From the NCBI GenBank assembly GCA_003427395.1, contig BFEA01000162.1, forward strand, positions 394,849 to 423,103: DNA of 28,255 bases, read 5' to 3'. The position numbers were made by a program, and so were the translations under genes. Position 1 is the stretch's first letter. Each line of letters opens with the position of its first letter. This document shows, piece after piece, positions 1 through 8,133 of this stretch. The DNA is from Chara braunii (taxonomy: Eukaryota; Streptophyta; Charophyceae; Charales; Characeae). The notes beneath the pieces were generated by a model, which worked only from the letters and a program-made list of their open reading frames with translations, searched no databases and was not told where the DNA came from.

Positions 1-20
1 TTCGGGACAATATAAGGGAT

Positions 21-138
21 CCGGACCGCAATCCGGACATGGGATCCGGACCAGTCCGGATATTCCGGAATATTCCGGTTTTCCGGAAGTCCGGAAGGGC
101 CCGGGAGGTCCGGGGTCCGGGGTCCGGATTCGGTCCGG
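21..138. repeat. Cluster of CCGG (TCCGGA-like) boxes
   Basis: Thirteen CCGG tetranucleotides occur within 118 bases (starts at about 21, 33, 46, 56, 65, 75, 83, 91, 101, 110, 117, 124 and 135), mostly as TCCGGA or TTCCGG and spaced 7-13 bases apart. Well under one would be expected by chance. The spacing is close to one helical turn but irregular, so this is not a simple microsatellite. It abuts the inverted-repeat element at 151. Subterminal motif arrays of this kind are known from hAT-type transposons, but no link to the hAT remnant downstream is shown. Confidence 0.8.
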
Positions 139-150
139 CGTAGCTATGCT

Positions 151-690
151 TTAAACCACCACTCCCCTCGCCGGCTTAAATTTGGGGGGGGCGGTAGCAC
201 AGTTAAAGAGGGCTAGAGGAGTGGCAAAAATGGTAAATGCATCGAATTGCCGCTGCGGCTTATCTCATGGCCTAAACAGTTCTTTCTATTTTTTAAATTT
301 TTTTCCTGGAAAGAGCGTGTCCAAATCTACGTACCCTATAATTTTCAGATTTTTTGACACAATCTTTTGATCGTGTAAAATCGATGAAGTTGAGGTACTT
401 TTCCCATTGGCCCACACGTGGTAGAGCAGCAAAAATGGAAAATAAGACGAATCGGCACAACACTTTTTTTGCCGTCTATATTTTCCTGGATTCACCATAG
501 CGTAATCTACAAGATCTCAAATTTTCAGATTTTTTCATTAATTCTTCTGACCGCAAAAATTCGCCAAAGTTCGCACTTGAAAATTGCGGGATTAGACCCG
601 CCTGCACCGGCTGGTCGCTGCCCCCCTAAAAACCTGCTCCGTAAGGCCAGGAAAGCCGAATTTAGGCCGACGAGGGGAGTGGTGGCTTAA
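151..690. mobile_element. Non-autonomous TTAA-flanked inverted-repeat element (MITE-like)
   Basis: The first 35 bases (151-185) and the reverse complement of the last 35 (656-690) differ at only four positions, all transitions. The shared core is CCACCACTCCCCTCG. Both ends finish in TTAA, which could be the target duplication, as in piggyBac-type elements, or part of the repeat. The interior has no convincing coding capacity and is AT-rich. It carries an internal direct duplication with an exact offset of 180 bases (301-400 against 481-580). The right end abuts hAT coding sequence; the left flank is the CCGG cluster, not recognisable hAT sequence. The superfamily is inferred only from the TTAA. 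Confidence 0.75.
301..580 (+). repeat. Direct duplication, offset 180, inside the inverted-repeat element
   Basis: TTTTCCTGGA occurs at 301 and 481, and ATTTTCAGATTTTTT at 341 and 521, both exactly 180 apart. Divergent similarity continues through about 400 and 580 (AAAATCGATGAAGTT against AAAATTCGCCAAAGTT). A shorter CAAAAATGG match at 226 and 430 has a different offset, so the unit boundaries have drifted. Confidence 0.7.
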
Positions 691-692
691 GG

Positions 693-2658
693 AATGATAA
701 CTGGTGGATGGACTTGCACAAGGTGGTTGAGGTGATGGAGCCCACGTACGGAACTGATCCAACGAACCTCATTACGATGACCTCATCTAGAGGAAGTTCG
801 CACACGGCAAAGCAGCGGACGAGCATAATGAATCAAGTGAGAGACTGCATGAAGATGATGCGGCAGCCGGTCCACGCAGCAGCGTTTCTTATGGACCCAC
901 AAAGGAGAGATACAAGGTGGCTGCATGATAAAGACAGTGCGCTTGTGCAGAATGCCATGCGTTTCCTTTCAAGGCAGGTTGGAGGGGAGTGGAAAGTGCC
1001 AGACCACATTGACATTTGGGGTGACCTGCATGAGTTCCATAAACCACCCAAGAGGAACGGACTGAAGAGGAAGGACACGAAGTTGTGGGACCCTACAGCA
1101 AAGGCAGATGTTGATAAGAAGACAGTGTCAGGGTGGTGGGCAGCACATGGCAGCAACGTGCCCAAAATAGAGAAGATTGCCATCAAAGTGATGGGCATGC
1201 GAAGCACTGCAACACAGGCGGAGAGGAATTGGGCTTCCATGGATTTCATCCACTCTAAACGAAGGAACAGCTTGGCATCGAAAAGCTTAAGGAAGATCGT
1301 CTACATCCATGAGAGGAATTGGGCTTCCATGGATTTCATCCACTCTAAACGAAGGAACAGCTTGGCATCAAAAAGCTCAAGGAAGCTCGTCTACATCCAT
1401 TGGAACATGCAGCAGCTATCGAGTGTTCCACAGACCAAGGACGGAGGCTTTGTTGATTTGTGGAGTTCGTTCGTCGAGCCCATCCCAGAGCCTGGAGAGG
1501 ATGATGGATCGTTGCTGAAGGGGCCCAAGGACAAGGCCGAGAAGACGGAGGAGGAGCTTGTGCGGGAAAGGAGGCTAGTGAAGACTCTGAACGGAAGGAT
1601 TCCAAAGAATCTCGAGGACGAGGAGGAAGAGCACGCAGGCGATAGTGATTTGGACAATGAGCTGTAGAAGGGGAGTGTGGAGCGTCGGACGACTCAAGTG
1701 CCAGTGTAGAGGAGGCCGAAGATGACTCCGATTTTGAGCTACGACCTGTGCCAACAGTCCTGGGCACGACGTATGTTGGCGGCAGCAGCACCAGCCACAG
1801 TAGGGGGAGCACAACAGTACGATCTGGAGCTTGATCTCGAGTTAAGATGAGGAGGATGCCAACCATGCCAAGACTATGTCTGAACGGGACAGCAACCTGG
1901 TCCACAAACGTATGATGGAGGAGGAGGCCCGCCGGACAACTGTTCCGATTCGCAGAGACATGAAAAAAGGCCAGAAAAACGTTGGGGAGCATCAACAGCA
2001 GATGGATTGAGCGTTGAAGGTCTTGGAAGATGAAGAAGAGGGGGGGCATCAGCAACCAGAGGGGGAGGGGAGCAAGCAGAGGAGCAGCAAGCAGAGGAGG
2101 GAGAGGAGGGAGAGGAGATGGAGCAGCACAAAGAGGGGGGGGGATGTGGTGCAACGAGGAGGGAGAGGAGATGGAGCAGCAAGAAGAGGGGGAGTACGTG
2201 GTGCAACCTGAGGAAGAGGAGATGGGGCAGCAAGAAGAGGGAGAGGGGATGGTGCAGCAGGAGGCGCAGTATGACGTGGTTAAAAAGGCCCACGAAAAGG
2301 ATCCCCAGCCCTCAGCAACAGCAGTCTACACATGCAGGCCACAAGCAGTGGAGTCTTCGGAGCCCACGGACAAGATACCAGAATTCCCCGACATGAACGA
2401 GGCTGTCCAAGGTGACAACCTGTGGGGTGAGCAGGGTGGGCAGGAAAAGAAAGGAGCCATCACAGGACGCTCCTGCACAGCCCAAATGTCCCCGTGGCAG
2501 GCCTCGAAAGACAAAGACCACAGCGCCGGCCGCACCAGCTCAGAAAAAAGAGAAAACAGCACCGCGGGCGAAAGACAGTGGTGGAGGATGACCCAGATTC
2601 AGATGACAGCAGCAAACAGGCCTCTGAGGCCGAGGGCTGCAACACTGATTCCGAATGA
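693..2658 (+). pseudogene. Decayed hAT-family transposase, C-terminal part, with frame-broken acidic AT-hook tail
   Basis: An open frame runs from 693 through ATG 708 to the stop ending at 1667 (319 codons from that ATG). It holds the hAT C-terminal dimerisation region: WW at residues 143-144, then a GSNVPKIEKIA segment, ATQAERNWASMDFIH and KRRNSLASKSL. The upstream BED finger and catalytic RNase-H-like core are absent, because the frame begins at the border of the inverted-repeat element at 690. Residues 172-201 are repeated in tandem as 202-231. Past 1667 coding-like sequence continues but changes frame: SDDSSASVEEAEDDSDFE (1688 on, second frame), DEEDANHAKTMSERDSN (1846 on, third frame, internal stop 2008-2010), EEEMGQQEEGEGMVQQE (about 2210 on), an AT-hook core RGRPRK (2493-2510) and a last segment ending SKQASEAEGCNTDSE with a stop at 2656-2658. 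At least five frame changes make it a pseudogene. Whether the tail belonged to the transposase or to a captured host exon is unknown. Confidence 0.8.
1221..1400 (+). repeat. 90-bp in-frame tandem duplication in the hAT dimerisation domain
   Basis: Bases 1221-1310 and 1311-1400 are adjacent copies differing at three positions. Each encodes 30 residues beginning ERNWASMDFIHSKRR. The duplication copies the most conserved hAT C-terminal block, so the dimerisation motif is present twice. The high identity implies that it is recent relative to the decay of the tail. Family members normally have one copy. Confidence 0.95.
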
Positions 2659-2675
2659 GATCATCATCTCTAAAT

Positions 2676-2935
2676 GTGTGCGTGTGTGTGTACGTGAGAC
2701 ACAAACCTCAAATCTCTGGCCATTAAACTTCGTTTCCGAGAGTGGTCATCTGCTCTTTTCAAATCACTCTTCTCCTGATGATTGCCAGTTTGGTTCTTCT
2801 TCTTCTTCTTCCTCCTTTCTTCTTTCTATTTTTTTTTCCAGCTTTTTCTTCTGCTACTGCTGCTGCTGCTGTTGTGAAACACCTACACCACACCCATTTA
2901 CATCCCCCCCCCCTCCCCTCTCTCTCTCCATCAAT
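2676..2935. repeat. TG and pyrimidine-rich simple repeats
   Basis: A (TG)n-like stretch around 2676-2692, TTC/TCC repeats at about 2794-2830, a CTG/TGC run around 2853-2872 and a CCCCTCCCCTCTCTCTC tract before 2935. No conserved coding signal is visible. Confidence 0.7.
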
Positions 2936-3055
2936 GCCTCTCACGCTCTGTCAGCTACTTTTCTCGCATCACATCAAAACACTCTCTCTCTGTCCGTCTC
3001 TCTCTCCGTCAACGCCTCTCACGCTCTGTCAGCTACTTTTCTCGCATCACATCAA

Positions 3056-3092
<37 letters not shown>

Positions 3093-3151
3093 CCACACAC
3101 ACCTCTCAAGCCTCTCACGCTCTGTCAGCTACTTTTCTCGCATCACATCAA
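2936..3151 (+). repeat. 42-bp unit in three copies, each set in (CT)n
   Basis: Copies at 2936-2977, 3014-3055 and 3110-3151 share GCCTCTCACGCTCTGTCAGC followed by TACTTTTCTCGCATCACATC, with at most trivial differences. They are separated by CT-rich spacers of different length (start offsets 78 and 96), including a (CT)n run at 3059-3090. Unit identity is much higher than spacer identity. The spacers are not unique sequences, so this is not a CRISPR-like array. Confidence 0.9.
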
Positions 3152-3170
3152 CATTCTCTCTCTCTCTCTC

Positions 3171-3187
3171 TTGCGCGCGCGCGCGCG
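3171..3187. repeat. (GC)n alternating tract
   Basis: GCGCGCGCGCGCGCG directly follows a CT run. Alternating GC of this length can adopt Z-DNA in vitro; no function is implied. Confidence 0.8.
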
Positions 3188-3254
3188 GTGTGCAATGGGC
3201 ACACCAATGTGCAGTTCACAGGCAGCAAAAGATCCTTTTCTTCGTCTGGATTAA

Positions 3255-3665
3255 GTGAGAAGTGCAGGTCCCAAGGGCCGTGATTTTTCTCTCTCCACCT
3301 TCTCTGCGTGGTGTTCAGTTAGAATTGTCAGGTCGACAGCAGGTACTGAAGGAAAGAAGGCCCAACACACTTCTCTTTTTCTTTTTTTTTCCGTTTCAAT
3401 CATTTCAATGCCGGTTCTCATCCTCTTTTACAGAAAGAGGGAGAGCCCATCTCGAGGCACTCTTTCAGATCACTCCAAAGTGCCAAAGGCCAGGAGTTAT
3501 CACCAACAGATTCAGGAGGTTCGTCATAACAAACAACATGCTGTATTTAGGTCACAGTTCGATGAAGAGCCAGCAGCAGAAAAGGGCGAGGCTCTCAACC
3601 TCCATACTGAGTCCGTAGTGAGAGAATTGTCATGCCATCATCCTGCAGTTTCCACCAATCAATAG
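3255..3665 (+). other. Weak candidate exon pair with a 91-bp GT..AG intron
   Basis: A possible donor GACAGCAG|GTACTG at 3343 and acceptor TTTTACAG at 3433 enclose a 91-bp pyrimidine-rich stretch. The frame starting at 3262 stays open on both sides and ends at 3618 (segment RGRAHLEALFQITPK and on). I do not recognise the product, and splice-like borders occur often by chance in such DNA. Confidence 0.2.
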
Positions 3666-4004
3666 CTATGGTCGATGGTGTGGAAAGGTCAAACAGAAAA
3701 AACAACTCTCGGCTGAGGGTCACTGGTGTGCAAACGTAAAACACCCAAAATTTTCAAAAAAAATAATAAAAATCTGTAATATGTTGTTTAGGATAGCAAT
3801 GCAACCAACTTTTGGCTGCGGGTCACTTCACAATTCCTTATAAATTCGGAAATTAAAAAAAAAGACAAATAGAAAAGTCAAATAGAGGACGTTCTTAGGA
3901 CTCGAGACCTCTTTCGAACCCTTTCCCCCTACCTCCATATATAACACCTTTTCCTCGCTTTAAAACTCATGCATACTCTCTCTACAAGGCACTCTGCCCA
4001 CGCC
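3666..4004. other. AT-rich non-coding stretch
   Basis: I see no gene here. GGCTGAGGGTCACT (about 3712) and GGCTGCGGGTCACT (about 3816) are a short imperfect direct repeat. CCATATATAACACC near 3940 resembles a TATA element, but nothing recognisable lies downstream. Confidence 0.4.
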
Positions 4005-4155
4005 ATTCAATTATAACGCCCGGGCATTCTATTCGAATATAGGCCCGCTCGAAGGGGCGTTATATTCGAGAAAAGGTGAGTACAAACAAAAATCTGGTTT
4101 TTAAGGGCGAGTTGAATACAACGCCCACGCGTTATTTTCGGGTGAAGACGGTAGG
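4005..4155. mobile_element. Foldback element, family A (degenerate, nested palindromes)
   Basis: The right end reads CGTTATTTTCGGGTGAAGAC followed by GG, the same terminus as the foldback elements at 6942-7048 and 8989-9092. Inside, ATTATAACGCCC (about 4009-4020) is complementary to GGGGCGTTATATTCGA (about 4055-4070), giving an inner hairpin. A third AACGCCC box lies at about 4119. The left terminus is not clearly preserved. Confidence 0.55.
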
Positions 4156-4240
4156 TGTGAATAGCCCGAGGAGTCCAATGCCCACTTGCGGTCACTGAAC
4201 ACTAGGACGCCATCCCCAACTCAAGGCTGGCCATGGTTGG

Positions 4241-4552
4241 ATGATTGGATACTTCATGGGATCAGGCGAATGCCACTCCGTTCGGGGATATGTAGCTCTA
4301 GCCTGTAGAGGAGCAGTGATACAAGAGATTTGGAGATCAAGACATGGGAGAGTCTTTCAAAGGGAGAGCGCCAATCCAACAACCGCCAGCCCAGATCAAG
4401 AACACCACTCAACTACCGATACGGGCGGATTGGATTGGTGGTTTCAGAAGCAGAAAGACAGGTTCTTCATGGTTCCTGAAGACATCGGCCAGAGGAAACC
4501 AGTTGGGGGCAGTTACGTTCGCAAGCAAGCTGGTGATTGCCAGCTGGCTTAA
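4241..4552 (+). CDS. Unrecognised 103-codon open frame
   Basis: The frame runs from ATG 4241 to a stop at 4552 with a mixed composition (residues such as RKPVGGSYVRKQAGDCQLA near the end), unlike the low-complexity frames around it. I recognise no domain, signal peptide or membrane segment, and see no splice or promoter evidence. It may be a fragment of an old retroelement or simply chance. It ends at the border of the SINE candidate that follows. Confidence 0.15.
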   Translation: MIGYFMGSGECHSVRGYVALACRGAVIQEIWRSRHGRVFQRESANPTTASPDQEHHSTTDTGGLDWWFQKQKDRFFMVPEDIGQRKPVGGSYVRKQAGDCQLA

Positions 4553-4916
4553 ACCACCGTAGGCCAATGGTAGCAGGTAGGAGGAATTTACCTCCGCATG
4601 GTCTACGTGGTCTGTCGGTAGGTTCGAATGCTTCTGTATTTTAGTCTGCTTCCTGATGACCATTAGACGTCTCAGGTTTGGTGTCTACATTCCCTTCTGT
4701 CAGAGCGGGGTCTTAGCTCTGGCCCTTTAACGCCTTTTCTGGAAAGAGATCTATAAAGTCTGGGTGTGGGACGCTGACTGGACCCGTTTTCCAGCACAAG
4801 CCAAAGGTGGGTAATGGCCCCAGTGCTTCCGGGTTTGATTCATGAGGTCCCCGGCCTCGACCCTTTCTGCAGTAAAATGTTCAACTCCCCACCCACCACC
4901 ACCCGCAAAAAAAAAA
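4551..4916 (+). mobile_element. tRNA-derived SINE candidate with A box, B box and A10 tail
   Basis: TAGGCCAATGGTAGCAGG (4560-4577) matches a tRNA A box, and GGTTCGAATG (4621-4630) matches a B box, at a spacing slightly wider than in a functional tRNA. About 275 bases of non-coding body follow, then a run of ten As at 4907-4916. Head plus body plus A tail fits a class II (tRNA-derived) SINE transcribed by RNA polymerase III. I see no clear target-site duplication. Confidence 0.55.
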
Positions 4917-4950
4917 GGACTAGAGCGGCAAGACTTGGCACTGGGGCCAT
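4814..4950. repeat. 13-bp perfect inverted repeat across the SINE tail
   Basis: ATGGCCCCAGTGC at 4814-4826 is the exact reverse complement of GCACTGGGGCCAT at 4938-4950, just beyond the A10 tail. It could be chance or part of a second, inverted element. Confidence 0.6.
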
Positions 4951-5117
4951 CTGCATCTGCACATCCTCGTAAATTCTAACTGGGCAGCCATGAGCGGGAG
5001 CGGGCTGTCATGATGTAATTTCATAGAGATAAAAATTACTAAATTAGTAAAAAAAATACCAATAAAGAGAATCACAGAAGATGTGGGCGGTGGGAGGTTG
5101 CCGGGACTATTGGCCAC

Positions 5118-5376
5118 ACTTCGATAGCCTACTGGTAGGGCCTTGCTCCGCTGCATGACACTCCAAGAGTCTAAATGCATCTGGACCTGGCAGATGTACA
5201 AATACATTCGAAATGTTCGATCAGCCATCATCAACTTCGATAGCNAATGTTCGATCAGCCATCATCAACTTCGATAGCTTACTGGTAGCTCCGCTGCACG
5301 ACACTCTAAGAGTCTAAATGCATCCGGACCTGGCAGATGTACAAATACATTCGAAATGTTCGATCAGCCATCATCG
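5118..5376 (+). repeat. Two-copy tandem repeat (~110-118 bp) joined by a single N
   Basis: Copy 1 (5118-5235) and copy 2 (5268-5376) share CTCCGCTGCA, GAGTCTAAATGCATC, CCTGGCAGATGTACAAATAC and ATTCGAAATGTTCGATCAGC. Between them AATGTTCGATCAGCCATCAT and its extension to GATAGC appears on both sides of an N at 5245. That partial extra copy looks like a gap-closure join of two overlapping contig ends. Confidence 0.85.
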
Positions 5377-5599
5377 AAGTTTCAAGTTTCAACCTGATGC
5401 AATTTCCTTTTTTCTTGAGAATATCGAGTGGCCCTAAACAGAGCCAGATGCAGATCACGAACCTGCGGCTGTGATTATCCAATTTCGGAAACATTTTTGG
5501 TCTCGGCCTGTTTGCTACAGTCTTATCTTTGAGCTGTGTTCCCGATTGTCTCCTCTCTTTAGGATCCAGGCTGGCCAAACGACCAGATTATGTATGTTA

Positions 5600-5622
5600 T
5601 GCAAAAAAAAAAAAAAAAAAAT
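5600..5622 (+). repeat. Poly(A) tract
   Basis: A run of about 19 As. It could be the tail of a retroposed element, but I find no head upstream. Confidence 0.7.
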
Positions 5623-5639
5623 GCAACCAGAAGGTTAAG

Positions 5640-6480
5640 AGCTAGAGGATCAAAGAGGAAGAGCTGGAGGGGTCCACGGGTCGGAACTAGGCTACCAAAA
5701 AGAAAGAGAAAAAGACAAGAAGAGGGTAGCAGAGAAAAGAAGGGATGAAAGGGAAAGACAGAGCAGGAGAAAATGAGAGAGAAAAAGATGGAAGACAGGA
5801 GAAGGTGGGAGACGATGGGCAAAGATGGGAGAAGATGAGAAAAGATGAGATGGGAGAAGATGGGAGAAGATGGGAAGGTAAGATGGAGGAGAGGAGAAGA
5901 TGGACAGGACTTTATGAAAGGGGGATAGCGTCGGATAGGCTAGCATGGATTTATTCAAAAAAAATGACAAGAAGAGTGTAGCAGAAGGACGCTAGCATAA
6001 AAGCCAGATTTATTAGAAAGAAACACACACACACACACACACACACAGAGAAGAAGGTAGCAGATGGCGGATGAAAAGGGAAAAGATGTACGAGGAGACG
6101 TGTGAGGAACAGAGGGAAGACATGAAAAAAAAAATTGGCAAAAGATGGAAGAGGTAGACATGCAAGAGATGAGAGGTTGGAGAGGAAACGGTGGAGGGGG
6201 AAATGCGTCCGTATTTAGGCTAACGCCACAGCCAGATTTCGCAGAAGAAAGAAACAAGGAGAGGGCACCAGATGAAGGAGGGGATAAGGGAGGAAGACAT
6301 GCAAGAGAATGGAGAGGGGCAGGAGTGGAATCTAGGTTAGCAAAACAGAGATTATGCAAAGTAAAAAAAGATAAGAGAAGGAAGAGAATGAGAGGGTAAG
6401 AGATGAAAAGAGGCAAACGACGGGAGCGAAAGACATGGTACGGTGAGGGAGAAGGGAGTACAGGCCCGCGTCTCTTTCTC
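5640..6480. repeat. Purine-rich field with degenerate repeat modules
   Basis: The plus strand is strongly G+A-rich. A module of the form TAGGCTA..CA.. followed by GAAAGAAA/AAAGACAAGAAG recurs near 5690, 5937, 6219 and 6334. GGGAGAAGAT-type decamers repeat at about 5808-5875, and (AC)n lies at 6022-6047. On the minus strand this is pyrimidine-rich DNA downstream of the RING1 exon at 6490-6580, so it is probably intron of that gene. Confidence 0.6.
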
Positions 6481-6489
6481 TCTACCCAC

Positions 6490-6580
6490 CTGTCCAGCAA
6501 CTTTCACAAAAATAATGCCGGCAAACTGGCGCCTTCATGTCCTCTCGCGGAAGCGTGTCAAAGCATATCCAGCACGTGAG
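6490..6580 (-). CDS. ARIADNE-type RBR E3 ubiquitin ligase, RING1 exon (partial gene)
   Basis: On the minus strand, acceptor CTTAAAACAG precedes 91 coding bases and donor GGACAG|GTGGGT follows. The exon encodes 30 residues beginning LTCWICFDTLPRED and ending CRHYFCESCWTG. The ligands C3, C6, C20, H22, C25 and C28 give C-x2-C-x13-C-x-H-x2-C-x2-C, the start of RING1; CWTG is typical of ARIADNE proteins of plants. RING1 binds the ubiquitin-loaded E2, and ubiquitin then passes to a cysteine in RING2 before reaching the substrate. The exon ends in phase 1, splitting the glycine codon. It lies on the same strand and in the right order after the UBA-like exon at 15061-15185. The linker exon between them and everything after RING1 (IBR, RING2, Ariadne domain) was not found; later exons probably lie beyond base 1. 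A (GA)n run at 6602-6636 sits in the upstream intron. Confidence 0.8.
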
Positions 6581-6601
6581 CTGTTTTAAGACATGCAAAA
6601 C

Positions 6602-6636
6602 AGAGACAGAGAGAGAGGGAGAGAGAGAGAGAGAGA
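6602..6636. repeat. (AG)n microsatellite
   Basis: Imperfect AG dinucleotide run. On the minus strand it provides a pyrimidine tract upstream of the RING1 exon acceptor. Confidence 0.85.
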
Positions 6637-6825
6637 CGCAATTACACAGACATGATGAATAAACCGACCAGATCACGATCCGTTTGGAACAAGTCCGATT
6701 TGTTTTTTTTTCTTTTTTACCACACATCAATCACGTCACCCAGAACCACTGCACCCGTCTCGTCACTTCGTCGACATCCCCGTTTCACCTTTCGCACCTC
6801 CTCTTCCATACGGGACAGTCCACAT

Positions 6826-7250
6826 CATACAGCAACTACTATAGCAACTATCACAGCAACTACTATAGTACTACAATAGTAGTCGCAGTAATAACTACTA
6901 TTGCAACTGCTATAGTAACTACTACAACTACCACGACAACTACCGTCTTCCCCCGAACATAACGCACCCTAAAAATGAATGTATACAAGCTATATTTCCG
7001 GCCAGATACAGCCAAAATGAAGGTGCGTTGTGTTCGGGGGAAGACGGTTAGTATAGTAGTTACTAAAGTGACTATTATAGTAACAACTATAGTAACTACT
7101 ATAGTAACTACTATAGTAACAACTACAGTAACTACTATAGTAACTACTATAACTACTATAGTAAGTACTATTAACTTCCATAGTAACTACTAGAACTCCT
7201 ATAGTAAGTACTATAACTTCCATAGTAACTACTAGAACTACTATACTATC
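6826..7250. repeat. Self-complementary ACTATAGT(A)-type microsatellite, interrupted by a foldback element
   Basis: Both sides of 6942-7048 consist of variants of AACTACTATAGT / ACTATAGTA with a basic period of three. ACTATAGT is a palindrome, so the array can fold at many registers. The array is more uniform on the right (7060-7150). Confidence 0.85.
6942..7048. mobile_element. Foldback element, family A (best-preserved copy)
   Basis: ACCGTCTTCCCCCGAACATA and on (6942-6968) is the reverse complement of 7022-7048 with one mismatch in 27 bases, around a 53-base centre with no coding capacity. The total of 107 bp is close to the copy at 8989-9092. It interrupts the ACTATAGT repeat, which supports insertion. 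Target duplication is unclear; CTA and TTA flank the CCGTC/GACGG termini. Confidence 0.75.
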
Positions 7251-7795
7251 ATCCTGCGCGGCCATGGATGTCAAACCCAAAATGATTCTATCGGTCATGC
7301 ACAAGCGACACTAGAAAGGAGAGGCAGCGATCATGACGAGAGGGAACGTCCAGACACAAAAAACGAGAGACGGTACGCCAATGGATAGACAAGGGGAGAC
7401 AGAGCCCGATGACAAAACAATAAGGCGAGGAGAAGAAACAGGGAAACAAGGCGAGAACATTCAAAATACAGGAGAGCGCGACATCGAGAAGAAGCATGCG
7501 TTCTGCTGAGGCCGATCAGCGGGGGGATGACCGATCGAGGCGGATCGGCGGGGTGAAAACAACGGTAAATTTTGTTCAAGTCAGAAAGATGACGGCACCG
7601 AGGTCCCCACGGCACACAGTTGTGACTGACTGAAAAGACCATCAGCGCGTGAGAAGGATACCGCATCAAGGCAAAGACCACGAGTGCGCGAGAAGTCGAC
7701 GATAACACAAATGATATCAACGGTCGATTTGTCGCCGCGTCTGTTATGATTGCCTTTCAAAAACGTTACCGCTGAACGACGCCCGATGTCGATCA
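7251..7795. other. Unrecognised stretch, probably intron
   Basis: No gene is recognised. It is purine-rich up to about 7500, with two GATC-containing G-rich boxes near 7511-7555. It lies between the UBA-like and RING1 exons of the minus-strand ligase gene, so it is most likely intron. Confidence 0.4.
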
Positions 7796-7796
7796 G

Positions 7797-8108
7797 ACCT
7801 CATCATCCCCATCATCATCATCACCATCATCACCATCATCATCGCCATCATCACGATCATCACCATCATCATCATCCTCGTCATCATTTTTCAGACTTCA
7901 TCATCACCATCATCATCACCATCACAACCATCATCATCATCATAAATGTCACCGTTTTTCAGACATCATCATCACCATCACAGTCACCACCACCACCATC
8001 ATCACTATCACCATCATCAGAACCATCGCCATCATAATCGTCACGGATTTACAGACCATCATCATCATCCTCATCGCTGTCACCATCACCACCATCAAGC
8101 ATCTGGCG
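7797..8108. repeat. (CAT/CAC)n trinucleotide field
   Basis: Degenerate CAT and CAC triplets read as poly-His, poly-Ile or poly-Ser depending on frame. TTTTTCAGAC recurs at about 7887 and 7953, showing larger internal duplication. The frames are open only because of the repeat and are not annotated as genes. Confidence 0.9.
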
Positions 8109-8133
8109 ATGGTGACAGCGGTGAGGATGATGG
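8062..8133. repeat. 26-bp-arm hairpin at the end of the CAT field
   Basis: 8062-8087 and 8108-8133 are reverse complements with two mismatches around a 20-base loop; the core CGCTGTCACCATC pairs with GATGGTGACAGCG. The arms include a non-repeat core (GCTGTCACC), so this is more than chance pairing of CAT with ATG. Confidence 0.8.

Noticed and set aside
833-1249. 138-codon minus-strand frame
   Set aside because: Antisense shadow of the hAT transposase coding region.
2936-3151. CRISPR-like array
   Set aside because: The spacers are CT microsatellite rather than unique sequences, there are only three units, and the context is eukaryotic.
2030-3283. 417-codon open frame
   Set aside because: It joins part of the decayed acidic tail to poly-Ser/poly-Leu from CT and TTC repeats; no domain continues past about 2650.
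4920-4990. Cys-rich MCRCRWPQC on the minus strand as a continuation of RING1/IBR
   Set aside because: The spacing does not match ARIADNE RING1 or IBR, and there is no suitable splice context.
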